Shown piece after piece: positions 1 to 8,622 of a DNA stretch of 64,000 nucleotides; positions within the stretch are counted from its first letter, which is position 1; each line of letters starts with the position of its first letter. Source of the DNA: Microscilla marina ATCC 23134 (lineage in GTDB: Bacteria; Bacteroidota; Bacteroidia; Cytophagales; Microscillaceae); contig NZ_AAWS01000008.1 of NCBI RefSeq assembly GCF_000169175.1, positions 62,001-126,000 of the forward strand, written 5' to 3'. A model generated the notes under the pieces. It had not been told where the DNA came from. It made no database searches and saw nothing but the letters and a program-made list of their open reading frames with translations. The translations under genes and the position numbers were made by a program.

Positions 1-1518
1 GACCTGACCAGAAACGACACTACCAAGATGAAATCGTCGGGGGGGCCTATCACCAAAGACAACACCAGTGTAGAGTATTACGGGACTATTTTTGCGGCTT
101 GCGAATCGCCTTACGAAAAAGGCTTGTTATGGGCAGGTTCAGACGATGGTTTGATGCACGTGAGCCGTGATGGGGGCAAAACCTGGAAAAATGTAACGCC
201 TAAAGGAATGCCTGAGTGGGTGATGATTAACAGCGTAGAGCCTCACCCAACCATCAAGGGTGGTTGCTATATCGCGGGCACGCGCTACAAGTTAGACGAT
301 TTTAAACCTTATTTGTATGTAACTACCAACTATGGCAAAACCTGGAAGAAAATTACCAACGGAATCAAGGACAACCATTTTACCAGGGTACTAAGGGCTG
401 ACCCCAAACGCAAAGGTTTACTGTATGCTGGCACTGAGTATGGCGTGTATATGTCGCTGGACGATGGGGCTAATTGGAAGTCACTTCAGTTGAACCTGCC
501 CCAAGTGCCTATTACTGACCTTGCCATCAAAAACAACGATTTGATTGCCGCTACTCAAGGGCGTGCTTTTTGGATTTTAGACGATTTGACTCCTTTGCAC
601 CAGTTCAACGATGAGGTAAAGAAAAGCACCGCTTATTTGTTCAAACCAAACAGCACTTACAGTGGTGGGGCTTCGCGTGGGGTGAGCATTCGCTATTATC
701 TTAAAGATAAACCGGGCAAAGACCAACCTGTCACATTAGAGTTGATGGATGGCAATGGTAAGTTGATTGCTAAGTACACCACCCAAAAGAATAAGAGTAA
801 AAAACCACGCAAAGAAAATGGGGTAACCGTAAGAAAACTCAAGGTAAAAAAAGGCAGCAACAGCTTTCGCTGGAATATGCGCTATGAGGGTGCCGAACGC
901 TTCAAGGGCATGGTGTTATGGTTTGGTGGCACCAAAGGCCCAAAGGCTGTGCCAGGCAAATACAAGGTGCATCTAACGGCCGCAGGTAAAACCCAAACGC
1001 AGGAATTTGAGATTGTCAAAGACCCACGCATTGAGGCATCGCAGGCCGACCTTGAAGCACAGTTTAAGTTTTTGGTAGAAGTACGTGACAAGCTCACCGA
1101 AACCCACCAGGCAATCAAGCAAATCCGCAAGATGAAAAAAGACATTGGTGGGGTAATGGCTCGCCTGGGTGACAACGACAAAATGAAGGATGTCAAGGAA
1201 ATGGGCAAGGCAATGATCAAGAAGATAAGTACTATAGAGAAGGCATTGTACCAAACCCAAAACCGTAGTCCACAAGATCCCTTGAACTACCCCATTCGCC
1301 TAAACAACAAACTAAGTACACTGGCCACTTATGCTGGCTTTGCCGACAGCAGACCTACCCGTGGCTTGGTGCAGGTAAAAAAAGATCTTACAGCTAAAAT
1401 TAATGTGCAACTCAACAAACTGAAAGGGGTCATCAGTCAGGATGTGCCTAAATTTAACAACTTGGTAGCGCAAAAACAGATTCCGGCAATTATGATTACA
1501 GATGAAGCAAAAGAGTAG
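1..1518 (+). CDS. BNR/sortilin-type beta-propeller protein, C-terminal part (5' end outside window)
   Basis: The frame is open from base 1 (first codons read D-L-T-R-N-D), so the gene starts before the window; 505 residues are visible. Asp-box/BNR-type blades are evident: SRDGGKTWKNV, TTNYGKTWKKI and SLDDGANWKSL. They are typical of the VPS10/sortilin-like proteins often labelled 'glycosyl hydrolase' in Bacteroidota. From about residue 240 a beta-rich, Ig-like segment follows (SIRYYLKDKPG onward), then a lysine-rich helical C-terminus. No type IX sorting domain is visible at the end. No catalytic residue can be assigned, so the hydrolase label is not supported. It is probably an exported propeller, but the signal peptide would lie outside the window. 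A strong hairpin terminator follows the stop codon. Confidence 0.8.
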   Translation, partial: DLTRNDTTKMKSSGGPITKDNTSVEYYGTIFAACESPYEKGLLWAGSDDGLMHVSRDGGKTWKNVTPKGMPEWVMINSVEPHPTIKGGCYIAGTRYKLDDFKPYLYVTTNYGKTWKKITNGIKDNHFTRVLRADPKRKGLLYAGTEYGVYMSLDDGANWKSLQLNLPQVPITDLAIKNNDLIAATQGRAFWILDDLTPLHQFNDEVKKSTAYLFKPNSTYSGGASRGVSIRYYLKDKPGKDQPVTLELMDGNGKLIAKYTTQKNKSKKPRKENGVTVRKLKVKKGSNSFRWNMRYEGAERFKGMVLWFGGTKGPKAVPGKYKVHLTAAGKTQTQEFEIVKDPRIEASQADLEAQFKFLVEVRDKLTETHQAIKQIRKMKKDIGGVMARLGDNDKMKDVKEMGKAMIKKISTIEKALYQTQNRSPQDPLNYPIRLNNKLSTLATYAGFADSRPTRGLVQVKKDLTAKINVQLNKLKGVISQDVPKFNNLVAQKQIPAIMITDEAKE

Positions 1519-1547
1519 TGATTAGCTATCAATTGCAAATAAATTCC

Positions 1548-1583
1548 AAAAAGCCCTGTTTTGATCAAAGACAGGGCTTTTTT
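1548..1583 (+). terminator. Rho-independent terminator after the propeller gene
   Basis: A 12-bp stem, AAAAAGCCCTGT paired with ACAGGGCTTTTT, encloses an 11-base loop and runs into T residues. It lies 29 bp after the stop codon of the propeller gene. Confidence 0.85.
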
Positions 1584-1589
1584 GTTTGG

Positions 1590-1633
1590 TTTGACAATAT
1601 ATAATCAGAAAAACCGCGTAAAAGACCTAATCA
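1590..1633. repeat. Fragment related to the 25576-25737 palindromic element
   Basis: This stretch contains GACAATATATAATCAG and GTAAAAGACCTAAT. Read on the opposite strand, both match the left part of the element at 25576-25737, with a few substitutions between them. Only this part of the element is recognisable here, just before the 109-bp tandem repeats. Confidence 0.55.
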
Positions 1634-1634
1634 G

Positions 1635-1942
1635 CCAGCGAAAGATGCTGTTGTAGACAGTTCAACCCAAAAAACAACTTCCTCGTGTTGGTCTTAAGGC
1701 TTTAGGCAGACCAACACCTGTCAGGCATAAGTGATGTCTTAAGCCAGCGAAAGATGCTGTTGTAGACAGTTCAACCCAAAAAACAACTTCCTCGTGTTGG
1801 TCTTAAGGCTTTAGGCAGACCAACACCTGCCAGGCATAAGTGATGCCTTAACCAGCGAAAGATGCTGTTGTAGACAATTCAACCCAAAAAACAACTTCCC
1901 CGTGTTGGTCTTAAGGCTTTAGCCAGACCAACACCTGTCAGG
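1635..1942. repeat. 109-bp tandem repeat, about 2.8 copies, each with a 10-bp hairpin
   Basis: Copies start at 1635, 1744 and 1852, a period of 109 then 108 bp. They are nearly identical; the third is truncated near 1942. Each unit contains GTGTTGGTCT and AGACCAACAC around a 13-base spacer (for example 1685-1694 and 1708-1717), a perfect 10-bp stem. The unit is non-coding, with no convincing reading frame through it. A related hairpin, CTCTTGGTC/GACCAAGAG with the same TTAAG after the left arm, occurs at 44727-44756. Confidence 0.9.
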
Positions 1943-1975
1943 GAGGAGCATAGTAAAAAAATCACTTAAAAATAC

Positions 1976-2140
1976 CGTCACCGCCTCAGCGAGTATCCCC
2001 ACACGCTGATCGAATCGCCAAAATTTGGATACTGAAAGATGTTTCAGGGATAAAAAAGATAGTAGCCTGACGGCTATGGTGAAGACACACAGGCGAGGGT
2101 GATATTTTTTTAGCTGGGTAGAGTAGGCTTAAGTTACACT
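1976..2140. repeat. Truncated relative of the 49118-49353 inverted-repeat element
   Basis: Bases 2078-2135 contain GGTGAAGACACACA, GGCGAGG and AGCTGGGTAGAGTA followed by CTTAAGTT. The same blocks, in the same order, occur on the minus strand of the element at 49118-49353, with about 40 bp missing between them. No gene is visible from 1519 to 2488; this spacer consists of the terminator, repeats and AT-rich DNA. Confidence 0.6.
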
Positions 2141-2431
2141 GCGCTACGCCTTAAGCCAGCGAAGTTTTGAAAATTTCCAATAATCCAGCAAAAATATAAA
2201 AATCTCTCGCCATTTTTTTACACAAAATTACCCACATCTGAGCAGAAATTTATCTGTGGTTGGTTTCCAACAAAAAAAGCCCTAAAATTGAAACTGAAAC
2301 ACACGACTAAAGAGCATTTCGTCTTGACAGGGTGTTGGTGTTTCTATTTTTTTCAACTAAAGAATTGACATTTTGGAACCTGATCGTAATAACTGTTCGT
2401 TTTCGCGGTGACGCTCTTTATCTGTTGAGAG

Positions 2432-2439
2432 TACTTTTG
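2432..2439 (+). promoter_or_regulatory. Candidate -7 box (TAnnTTTG) upstream of gcvT
   Basis: TACTTTTG fits the Bacteroidota -7 consensus TAnnTTTG and lies 49 bp upstream of the gcvT start codon. No TTG at the expected -33 spacing is obvious, so support is only partial. The same 10-mer, GTACTTTTGC, occurs upstream of the DUF1015 gene at 36200. Confidence 0.3.
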
Positions 2440-2488
2440 CCAAAGCTGGACATTTATTGAATCAAACTCCTTTAGCTTTTATATAATT

Positions 2489-3586
2489 ATGGATTTAAAA
2501 ACCACCGATTTAAAACAAACTGCCCTCAACGACATTCACGTAGCTCTAGGGGGTAAAATGGTAGAGTTTGCTGGCTACTCTATGCCCGTTCGTTATACTT
2601 CAGACAAAGAAGAACACTTTGCGGTGCGTGAAAACGTAGGGGTGTTTGATGTATCGCACATGGGCGAATTTTTGCTCAAAGGCGAAGGAGCGCTAGACCT
2701 TATCCAAAAAGTATCGTCAAACGATGCTTCTAAGCTTTACCCTGGCAGGGTGCAATACTCTTGCCTACCCAACGACCAGGGCGGTATTGTAGATGATTTG
2801 GTGATTTATATGATTGCCGAAAATGAATATTACCTGGTAGTAAACGCCTCTAATGTACAAAAAGACTGGGATTGGATAAGTAAACACAATACTTATGGGG
2901 TAGAGATGACCAACTTGTCTGACCAAACCTCTATGCTTGCTATACAAGGCCCTAAAGCCACTCAAGCCCTACAGTCGCTTACCGACGTAAAACTAGACGA
3001 TATGAAGTTTTACACTTTTGAGAAAGCTACTTTTGCTGGAGTGCCCGACGTTATTATCTCGGCAACTGGCTACACTGGCTTGGGCGGAGTAGAACTATAT
3101 GTTCCTAATGAGCACGCCGAAACTATTTGGAACAAAATATTTGAAGCAGGCAAAGACTACCACATTCAGGCCATTGGCTTGGGAGCACGCGATACTTTGC
3201 GTCTTGAAAAGGGATATTGTTTGTATGGCAACGACATAGATGATACTACCTCGCCACTAGAGGCTGGTTTGGGTTGGGTCACTAAGTTTACCAAAGATTT
3301 TGTAAACTCTGAAGCGCTTAAAAAACAGAAAGAAGAAGGTGTCAAACGCAAGTTGGTAGCTTTTAAGATGGTAGATAAGGGCATTCCCCGCCACGGTTAC
3401 GAATTGCTGGACACCGATGGCAAAAACATAGGCAAGGTAACTTCTGGCTCTATGTCTCCCTCGCTCAATATTGGCATTGGCTTGGGTTATGTAACCAAAG
3501 AACTAAGCAAACCAGGCAATGAAATAATGGTGCAGGTACGCAACAAACAACTTAAGGCTGAGGTGATTAAATTGCCATTCATTTAG
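2489..3586 (+). CDS. gcvT: Aminomethyltransferase (glycine cleavage system T protein)
   Basis: The 365-residue product is full length for GcvT. It transfers the methylene group from the aminomethyl-lipoyl arm of the H protein to tetrahydrofolate and releases ammonia. Family signatures are present: the N-terminal FAGYSMPVRY block, VFDVSHMGEF, the central SATGYTGLGGVELYVP motif, GLGARDTLRLEKGYCLYGNDID, and the C-terminal GKVTSGSMSPSLN segment. The start codon puts the protein at usual family length. gcvH and gcvP are not nearby. The gene appears monocistronic, with a strong terminator after it. Its partner needs lipoate, and lipA/lipB are also in this window near 56-58 kb. Confidence 0.96.
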   Translation: MDLKTTDLKQTALNDIHVALGGKMVEFAGYSMPVRYTSDKEEHFAVRENVGVFDVSHMGEFLLKGEGALDLIQKVSSNDASKLYPGRVQYSCLPNDQGGIVDDLVIYMIAENEYYLVVNASNVQKDWDWISKHNTYGVEMTNLSDQTSMLAIQGPKATQALQSLTDVKLDDMKFYTFEKATFAGVPDVIISATGYTGLGGVELYVPNEHAETIWNKIFEAGKDYHIQAIGLGARDTLRLEKGYCLYGNDIDDTTSPLEAGLGWVTKFTKDFVNSEALKKQKEEGVKRKLVAFKMVDKGIPRHGYELLDTDGKNIGKVTSGSMSPSLNIGIGLGYVTKELSKPGNEIMVQVRNKQLKAEVIKLPFI

Positions 3587-3610
3587 GCGACAAGCTTCAG
3601 ACGACAAGTC

Positions 3611-3648
3611 AAAAACTCCCCCTTTATTTTACTGAAGGGGGAGTTTTT
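3611..3648 (+). terminator. Rho-independent terminator after gcvT
   Basis: A perfect 14-bp stem, AAAAACTCCCCCTT with AAGGGGGAGTTTTT, and a 10-base loop begin 24 bp after the gcvT stop codon. The right arm ends in a T tract. Confidence 0.9.
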
Positions 3649-3751
3649 GTGTATAAATCTAAATCGCCAAGCGGTGACAAGTTATCAACGATGATTTACT
3701 TGATTTACCCACTCAAAAACATTTAATTCCTATACAAGCTAACAACTGAGA

Positions 3752-4471
3752 ATGAAACAATTAGAAGTTTGTCTTACCCCCGACTTACTACAGCATTATT
3801 CGCTGGAAGGCAAGGTGGTAGTAGTAATAGACGTATTCAGAGCAACCACTACCATGGTATCGGCACTTGCCAATGGGATCAGCCGTATTACCCCAGTGGC
3901 TACACTCAAAGAGTGCTCGGCATTGAAAGAAAAAGGTTACCTGACAGCCGCTGAACGCAATGGTAAAAAGCCGGGTGGTTTTGATTTGGGCAACTCTCCG
4001 CTCAACTACCTCAAGCACGATTATTCAGGGCAGCAACTGGCCATGACTACCAGTAATGGTACGCTGGCAATTACCAAATCTATAGCAGCGCACGAAATTA
4101 TTATTGGCGCATTTATTAATATGTCGGCGGTAGTAGCATATTTGCGTGCCCAAAGCCAGGATATTTTACTGCTTTGTGCTGGATGGAAGGGGCGCATCAA
4201 CACCGAAGACAGCCTTTTTGCGGGGGCGGTGGCTCATTTGCTGGCAAACGAAACTGAACTGGCAAACGATTCGGCAGTAGCCGTACAAAGCCTTTACCAA
4301 ACCCACGAAACCAATATGGAGGAGTTTTTGAAAGAAGGCTTACACTTTAACCGTCTGCAGCGCCTGGGGCTAGACGAAGACATCGAGTTTTGCCTGAAAA
4401 AAGATGAGTATAATTTAGTGCCAACGTATAAAAATGGCGTACTCATTGGCGTAGTTTATCACCCACAATAA
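3752..4471 (+). CDS. comB: 2-phosphosulfolactate phosphatase family protein (ComB)
   Basis: The 239-residue protein has ComB-family blocks: VVVIDVFRATTTMVSAL near the N-terminus, AAERNGKKPGGFDLGNSP, AMTTSNGTLAI, LLCAGWKGRINTEDSLFAGA, and a C-terminal region with hydrophobic strands. ComB hydrolyses (R)-2-phospho-3-sulfolactate to sulfolactate. In methanogens this is a step to coenzyme M. In Bacteroidota coenzyme M is not expected, so the physiological role here is open; sulfolactate or sulfonolipid metabolism is possible. No comA or comC homologue lies beside it. A lipoprotein gene follows 12 bp after the stop and may be co-transcribed. Confidence 0.87.
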   Translation: MKQLEVCLTPDLLQHYSLEGKVVVVIDVFRATTTMVSALANGISRITPVATLKECSALKEKGYLTAAERNGKKPGGFDLGNSPLNYLKHDYSGQQLAMTTSNGTLAITKSIAAHEIIIGAFINMSAVVAYLRAQSQDILLLCAGWKGRINTEDSLFAGAVAHLLANETELANDSAVAVQSLYQTHETNMEEFLKEGLHFNRLQRLGLDEDIEFCLKKDEYNLVPTYKNGVLIGVVYHPQ

Positions 4472-4483
4472 ACCCATCAGGAG

Positions 4484-4993
4484 ATGCGCAAATCTTTATT
4501 TTTGTACGCTAAAACATGGGTGTTCTTAGTCTTGGGGTGCTGGCTTAACAGTTGCCAGCCCAAGCAGTTGTCGCCCCAAGCATTTGCCCAAAAGGTGGTG
4601 CAAAACTATCAACAGTTCAAGCCCGATCAAATGGCTGCTTTGTTTACCGATCGTGCTACAGCTATGATGGTTTCAGACCTGATCAATCACTACCCTAATT
4701 ATATCAACAAAAAAAGGGCAGAGAGTGACCAACTGTACCAACAACGCATTGCCCATTGGGTGGCACAAAAACAACAATCTTTTAAAATTAACTGGAAAAT
4801 GGTCAAGTTTGACAAGGTGGTAGTAGATGCCTCGAAACGCTACGGTAAGTCATTACAAACCATTGACTTGCGCATTGTTTTTCGGGGCAAGGTAAGCTTT
4901 CAGCAAGCGGTGAAGCTGATAAAACTAAAGGGTAAGTTGTATTTGTGGCAATTGGGAGGGTTTGACCGTTACCGCCAAGGTAAAAAAGCTTGA
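4484..4993 (+). CDS. Hypothetical lipoprotein
   Basis: The 169-residue protein has a hydrophobic N-terminal signal (residues 12-21) and a lipobox L-N-S-C with the acceptor cysteine at residue 24, so a membrane-anchored lipoprotein is likely. The mature part is basic and helical at first (FAQKVVQNYQQFKPDQMAAL). It then has alternating strand-like segments (KFDKVVVDASKRYG, TIDLRIVFRGKV, KGKLYLWQLGGF) reminiscent of small NTF2-like or DUF4878-type lipoproteins, but I do not recognise the family. It starts 12 bp after comB on the same strand, suggesting one transcript. Confidence 0.7.
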   Translation: MRKSLFLYAKTWVFLVLGCWLNSCQPKQLSPQAFAQKVVQNYQQFKPDQMAALFTDRATAMMVSDLINHYPNYINKKRAESDQLYQQRIAHWVAQKQQSFKINWKMVKFDKVVVDASKRYGKSLQTIDLRIVFRGKVSFQQAVKLIKLKGKLYLWQLGGFDRYRQGKKA

Positions 4994-5159
4994 TAATGAT
5001 TTTATCCAGCCTTGTCTGACTTTCGTCTTATCTTATGCAAAAAAACCTAAAGCCAGTTTTACAATCTGCCATTTTTTCTCTTACCTTGCAATAAATTTTA
5101 CCTCGACAATACTACTCAGTAACTCATGAGGTAAAACACTATTAGAAGAATGACAGGCA

Positions 5160-6668
5160 ATGACTAATTTAAAACAATTACTCCATCATATAGAAGTTAT
5201 CCAAACCAGAGGAAACGCTCCTGAATCTATTGAAAACATTCATTTTGACTCTCGTAAGGTACAAGCCAACGACTTGTTTGTAGCAGTAAAAGGTACACAG
5301 GCAGACGGACACCAATACATTGGGCAAGCGGTAGCGTTGGGTGCCAAAGTCGTCGTATGCGAAACGTTCCCCAAAAACCTGAGCGATTCGGCCACTTATA
5401 TTCAAGTAGCCAATAGCGCCAAAGCGTTGGGCTGGCTGGCGTCTAATTATTATGATCATCCCTCGAAAAAGCTCAAGCTGGTGGGGATTACAGGTACCAA
5501 CGGCAAAACTACTACGGTAACCCTGTTACACCAATTGTTTCGTAAGTTTGGTTACCGGGTGGGATTATTGTCTACCATTCAAAACTACATTGACGATACT
5601 GCCTTACCTGCCCGGCTTACTACGCCCGACCCACTGGAACTCAATCGCCTGATTGCCGAAATGGTAAAAGCAGGGTGTACACATTGCTTTATGGAGGTAA
5701 GCTCGCATGCAGTGGTACAAGAGCGCATTGCTGGGTTGCATTTTACGGGAGCGGCTTTTACCAATATTTCGCATGATCATTTAGACTTTCACGAAACTTT
5801 TGCCAATTATATCAACGCCAAAAAACAGTTTTTTGATCAGCTGCCGCCTACGGCTTTTGCCTTGATAAACGCAGACGATAAACGTGGCATGGTAATGCTG
5901 CAAAATACTGTGGCCAAAACCCAACGCACTTTTGCCCTCAAGCAATTTGCCGACTTTAAGGCAAGGGTGGTAGAGAGTTCGCTGCAGGGGTTGTTTATGG
6001 AGATAGATGATGTGGAGGTGTGGTTTCAGATGATTGGCTATTTTAACGCTTACAACTTGTTGGGCATTTATGCCATTGCAGTACTTTTGGGCGAAGATAC
6101 CACCGAAACGCTTACTTTGCTGTCGGGTTTGCAGTCGGTTCCAGGCAGGTTTGAGAAAATTATTGGCGAATCGGGCGCTACTGGGGTTGTCGACTACTCG
6201 CATACCCCCGATGCCTTGGAAAATGTATTACAAACCATTTTTGAATTGCGTCAAAGCGGACAAAAAATTATTACGGTAGTAGGGTGTGGGGGCAACCGCG
6301 ACGCCAGCAAACGCCCTATCATGGCTCAGATTGCCTGCCAATACAGCGATGTGGTTATTTTTACTTCAGATAACCCGCGAAATGAGCCGCCTATGCAAAT
6401 ACTGGAAGACATGCAGGAGGGGGTCTCTATTGATGATGAACCTAAAACCTCGCTGATTGCAAGCCGAAAGGATGCCATCAGAAAAGCCTGTGAACTAGCC
6501 CAAAAACAAGACATTATTTTGGTGGCAGGCAAAGGACACGAAACTTACCAGGAGATTGCCGGGGTACGTCATCCGTTTGACGATCGGCTAGTGCTTAAGG
6601 CATTTTGCAGTAAAATAGCGCACATAAGTAGCTCATGCTGCTACTACTTAAATTACCCTTACTTGTGA
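5160..6668 (+). CDS. murE: UDP-N-acetylmuramoyl-tripeptide synthetase, meso-diaminopimelate-adding (MurE)
   Basis: The 502-residue Mur ligase adds the third stem-peptide residue to UDP-MurNAc-L-Ala-D-Glu in the cytoplasm. Visible are the N-terminal substrate domain (DSRKVQANDLFVAVKG), the ATP loop GITGTNGKTTT at residues 109-119, the central MEVSSHAVVQERI and FTNISHDHLDFHETF blocks, and DNPR at residues 404-407. DNPR is the signature for meso-diaminopimelate rather than lysine. The closing FDDRLVLKAF is usually near the end of the family; here a cysteine-containing tail of about 20 residues follows. mraY lies 73 bp downstream; ftsI, murD, ftsW and murG are absent around it. Confidence 0.96.
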   Translation: MTNLKQLLHHIEVIQTRGNAPESIENIHFDSRKVQANDLFVAVKGTQADGHQYIGQAVALGAKVVVCETFPKNLSDSATYIQVANSAKALGWLASNYYDHPSKKLKLVGITGTNGKTTTVTLLHQLFRKFGYRVGLLSTIQNYIDDTALPARLTTPDPLELNRLIAEMVKAGCTHCFMEVSSHAVVQERIAGLHFTGAAFTNISHDHLDFHETFANYINAKKQFFDQLPPTAFALINADDKRGMVMLQNTVAKTQRTFALKQFADFKARVVESSLQGLFMEIDDVEVWFQMIGYFNAYNLLGIYAIAVLLGEDTTETLTLLSGLQSVPGRFEKIIGESGATGVVDYSHTPDALENVLQTIFELRQSGQKIITVVGCGGNRDASKRPIMAQIACQYSDVVIFTSDNPRNEPPMQILEDMQEGVSIDDEPKTSLIASRKDAIRKACELAQKQDIILVAGKGHETYQEIAGVRHPFDDRLVLKAFCSKIAHISSSCCYYLNYPYL

Positions 6669-6741
6669 GTGATAACAAACAATAAAAACTAAACGAAAAT
6701 ACCCTTTACGGGAAACGACATCTAAACTACAAGCAAACTCA

Positions 6742-7986
6742 ATGTTATACTACTTATTCGATTACTTAGAAAGCAATTACCAGTTTCCGGGCGCTACTTT
6801 GTTCAAATACATCTCATTTCGGGCAAGTATGACCATTATGATTTCCTTGCTGATTGGGGCAATTTTTGGCAGACGCCTGATCAACCTACTCAAAAAAATG
6901 CAGGTAAAAGAGCAAAGCAGGGTATTGGGTTTGCCAGGCGAAGATAGCAAGCAAGGGACGCCTACTATGGGAGGGCTCATCATTATTGGTTCTATTGTAA
7001 TTCCTACGCTGTTGTTTGCCCGTTTGGACAATGTGTATGTTATTTTGTTATTGATTTCTACGCTTTGGCTGGGTTTCATTGGTTTTTTGGATGACTACAC
7101 CAAGTTGGTAAAAAAGAAAAGAAGCTGGTTGGTTGGCGATCGGGGAATCAAGGGACAGTATAAAATTTTTGGGCAAGTGGGGTTGGGCTTGATTGTAGGC
7201 TTGGTGCTTTACTTTAACGAAAATGTAAAAGTCCGCCAGTATTACAACCCTGCTACTCAAGAGTACAACATATCGGTACCTGTAGATGGCTACCAGGAAC
7301 GGTACAAAGACGTAAAGTCTAATGCTGTAAACGTACCTTTCTTTAAAAACAACGAACTGGACTACGGCAAAATCATTCCGTTTTTGCCCAAAAGCCTTAC
7401 TTGGGTCTTGTATGTGATGGTAGCTATATTTATTATCACGTTTGTATCTAATGGTGCCAATATTACCGATGGGGTAGATGGGCTTGCTGCGGGCACCTCG
7501 GTAATCATAGCGGTTACACTTGCTATATTTGCCTATGTATCGGGCAATGCTATCTTTTCTAAATATTTGGGCATTATGTATATTCCCAATTCGGGCGAAC
7601 TGGTAATTTTTTGTTCGGCACTGATGGGGGCCTGCATTGGCTTTTTGTGGTACAACTCTTACCCTGCCCAGGTATTTATGGGCGACACGGGCAGCCTTTC
7701 GCTGGGAGGGATCATTGCCGTGCTTGCCTTGTCGGTACGCAAAGAGTTGTTGATTCCTTTGATGTGCGGTATTTTCTTAGCCGAAAACCTTTCGGTAATC
7801 ATTCAGGTAAGTTATTTTAAATATACCAAAAAGAGATTTGGCGAAGGAAAGCGCGTCTTCCTGATGGCTCCTTTGCACCATCACTTCCAGAAAAAAGGGT
7901 ATCACGAAGCCAAAATTGTGACCCGCTTTTGGGTAGTGGGTGTCATACTTGCCGTACTTACATTGGTAATGCTTAAGTTAAGGTAA
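6742..7986 (+). CDS. mraY: Phospho-N-acetylmuramoyl-pentapeptide transferase (MraY)
   Basis: The 414-residue polytopic membrane enzyme transfers phospho-MurNAc-pentapeptide to undecaprenyl phosphate, giving lipid I. Family motifs are clear: [52 protein letters not shown], and [12 protein letters not shown] near the C-terminus. The extra periplasmic loop around residues 165-200 ([18 protein letters not shown] and following) makes it longer than the roughly 360-residue enterobacterial enzyme, as is common in Bacteroidota. It follows murE on the same strand and is probably co-transcribed with it. Confidence 0.96.
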   Translation: MLYYLFDYLESNYQFPGATLFKYISFRASMTIMISLLIGAIFGRRLINLLKKMQVKEQSRVLGLPGEDSKQGTPTMGGLIIIGSIVIPTLLFARLDNVYVILLLISTLWLGFIGFLDDYTKLVKKKRSWLVGDRGIKGQYKIFGQVGLGLIVGLVLYFNENVKVRQYYNPATQEYNISVPVDGYQERYKDVKSNAVNVPFFKNNELDYGKIIPFLPKSLTWVLYVMVAIFIITFVSNGANITDGVDGLAAGTSVIIAVTLAIFAYVSGNAIFSKYLGIMYIPNSGELVIFCSALMGACIGFLWYNSYPAQVFMGDTGSLSLGGIIAVLALSVRKELLIPLMCGIFLAENLSVIIQVSYFKYTKKRFGEGKRVFLMAPLHHHFQKKGYHEAKIVTRFWVVGVILAVLTLVMLKLR

Positions 7987-8139
7987 GAATTGTTTATAGA
8001 AATTATACAGTCAGTTTTTTGAGGCAACAAGTTCTACAGTGTACCCTATTACTTATCGCTAATTTTACTTGATAATCCATTGATTTTATAAAAAAATGCC
8101 AGATTTTTACAGGCGTAAAAAAACTGCGTAAAATCGCTT

Positions 8140-8394
8140 ATGGAAGAGTTGATGAATACCACCAATTTTACCGAAGAAGAGGTAGAGAAAATGATCATAG
8201 AACAATTTGATATTGAAGGGTTTATCATTACCCAAATATCTGATCGTCACTATTATCACCGCGATTTGCCTAAAGGCATACAACTGCTTGATATTCAAAT
8301 AGGTTTTACCTTGCCCAGCAAGCGCAAAGGGGTAAAGTATCGGGTGAAAAACATTCGCAACCTTACTTTGATTGTGCGTGAAGAGCAGCATTAA
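8140..8394 (+). CDS. Small hypothetical protein
   Basis: This is an 84-residue acidic-to-basic protein with no signal peptide or membrane segment. Its composition is ordinary for a soluble protein: an acidic N-terminal helix (FTEEEVEKMIIEQF), then likely strands (FIITQISDRHYYHRD, LLDIQIGFTLP, RVKNIRNLTLIVREEQ). A second ATG lies four codons in. The overlapping minus-strand frame looks less protein-like (phenylalanine- and leucine-rich, no domain). I do not recognise a family. Confidence 0.55.
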   Translation: MEELMNTTNFTEEEVEKMIIEQFDIEGFIITQISDRHYYHRDLPKGIQLLDIQIGFTLPSKRKGVKYRVKNIRNLTLIVREEQH

Positions 8395-8562
8395 CCAATC
8401 CAGAAATAAAATGTAACTTCCCAGGCTGAGTATAGGTAAACCGAGTAATTTTTTAACTGCGATTTTTATAAGTTACTGAAAATCAACGTGATATAAAAGG
8501 GTAGTTACCTGTCGGGGCTTTTAACTCTGGAGCACTCAGTACCACGTCTTGCCCAAACAAAG

Positions 8563-8597
8563 AAAGCCTTGATAGCTCACCAACTATCAAGGCTTTT
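8563..8597 (-). terminator. Rho-independent terminator after cystathionine beta-synthase
   Basis: A perfect 13-bp stem, AAAGCCTTGATAG with CTATCAAGGCTTT, and an 8-base loop lie 26 bp beyond the stop codon of the minus-strand synthase gene. Confidence 0.85.
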
Positions 8598-8622
8598 ACC
8601 TTTTTAGAGAAACAAACCCGTT

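Noticed and set aside
1635-1942. Regular repeats that might be a CRISPR array
   Set aside because: The period is 109 bp with identical sequence between the repeated hairpins, only 2.8 copies, and no cas genes. It is a simple tandem repeat.
8107-8391. A 94-codon minus-strand frame overlapping the small hypothetical gene
   Set aside because: The plus-strand frame has a more natural amino acid composition and order; the minus-strand one has no support.
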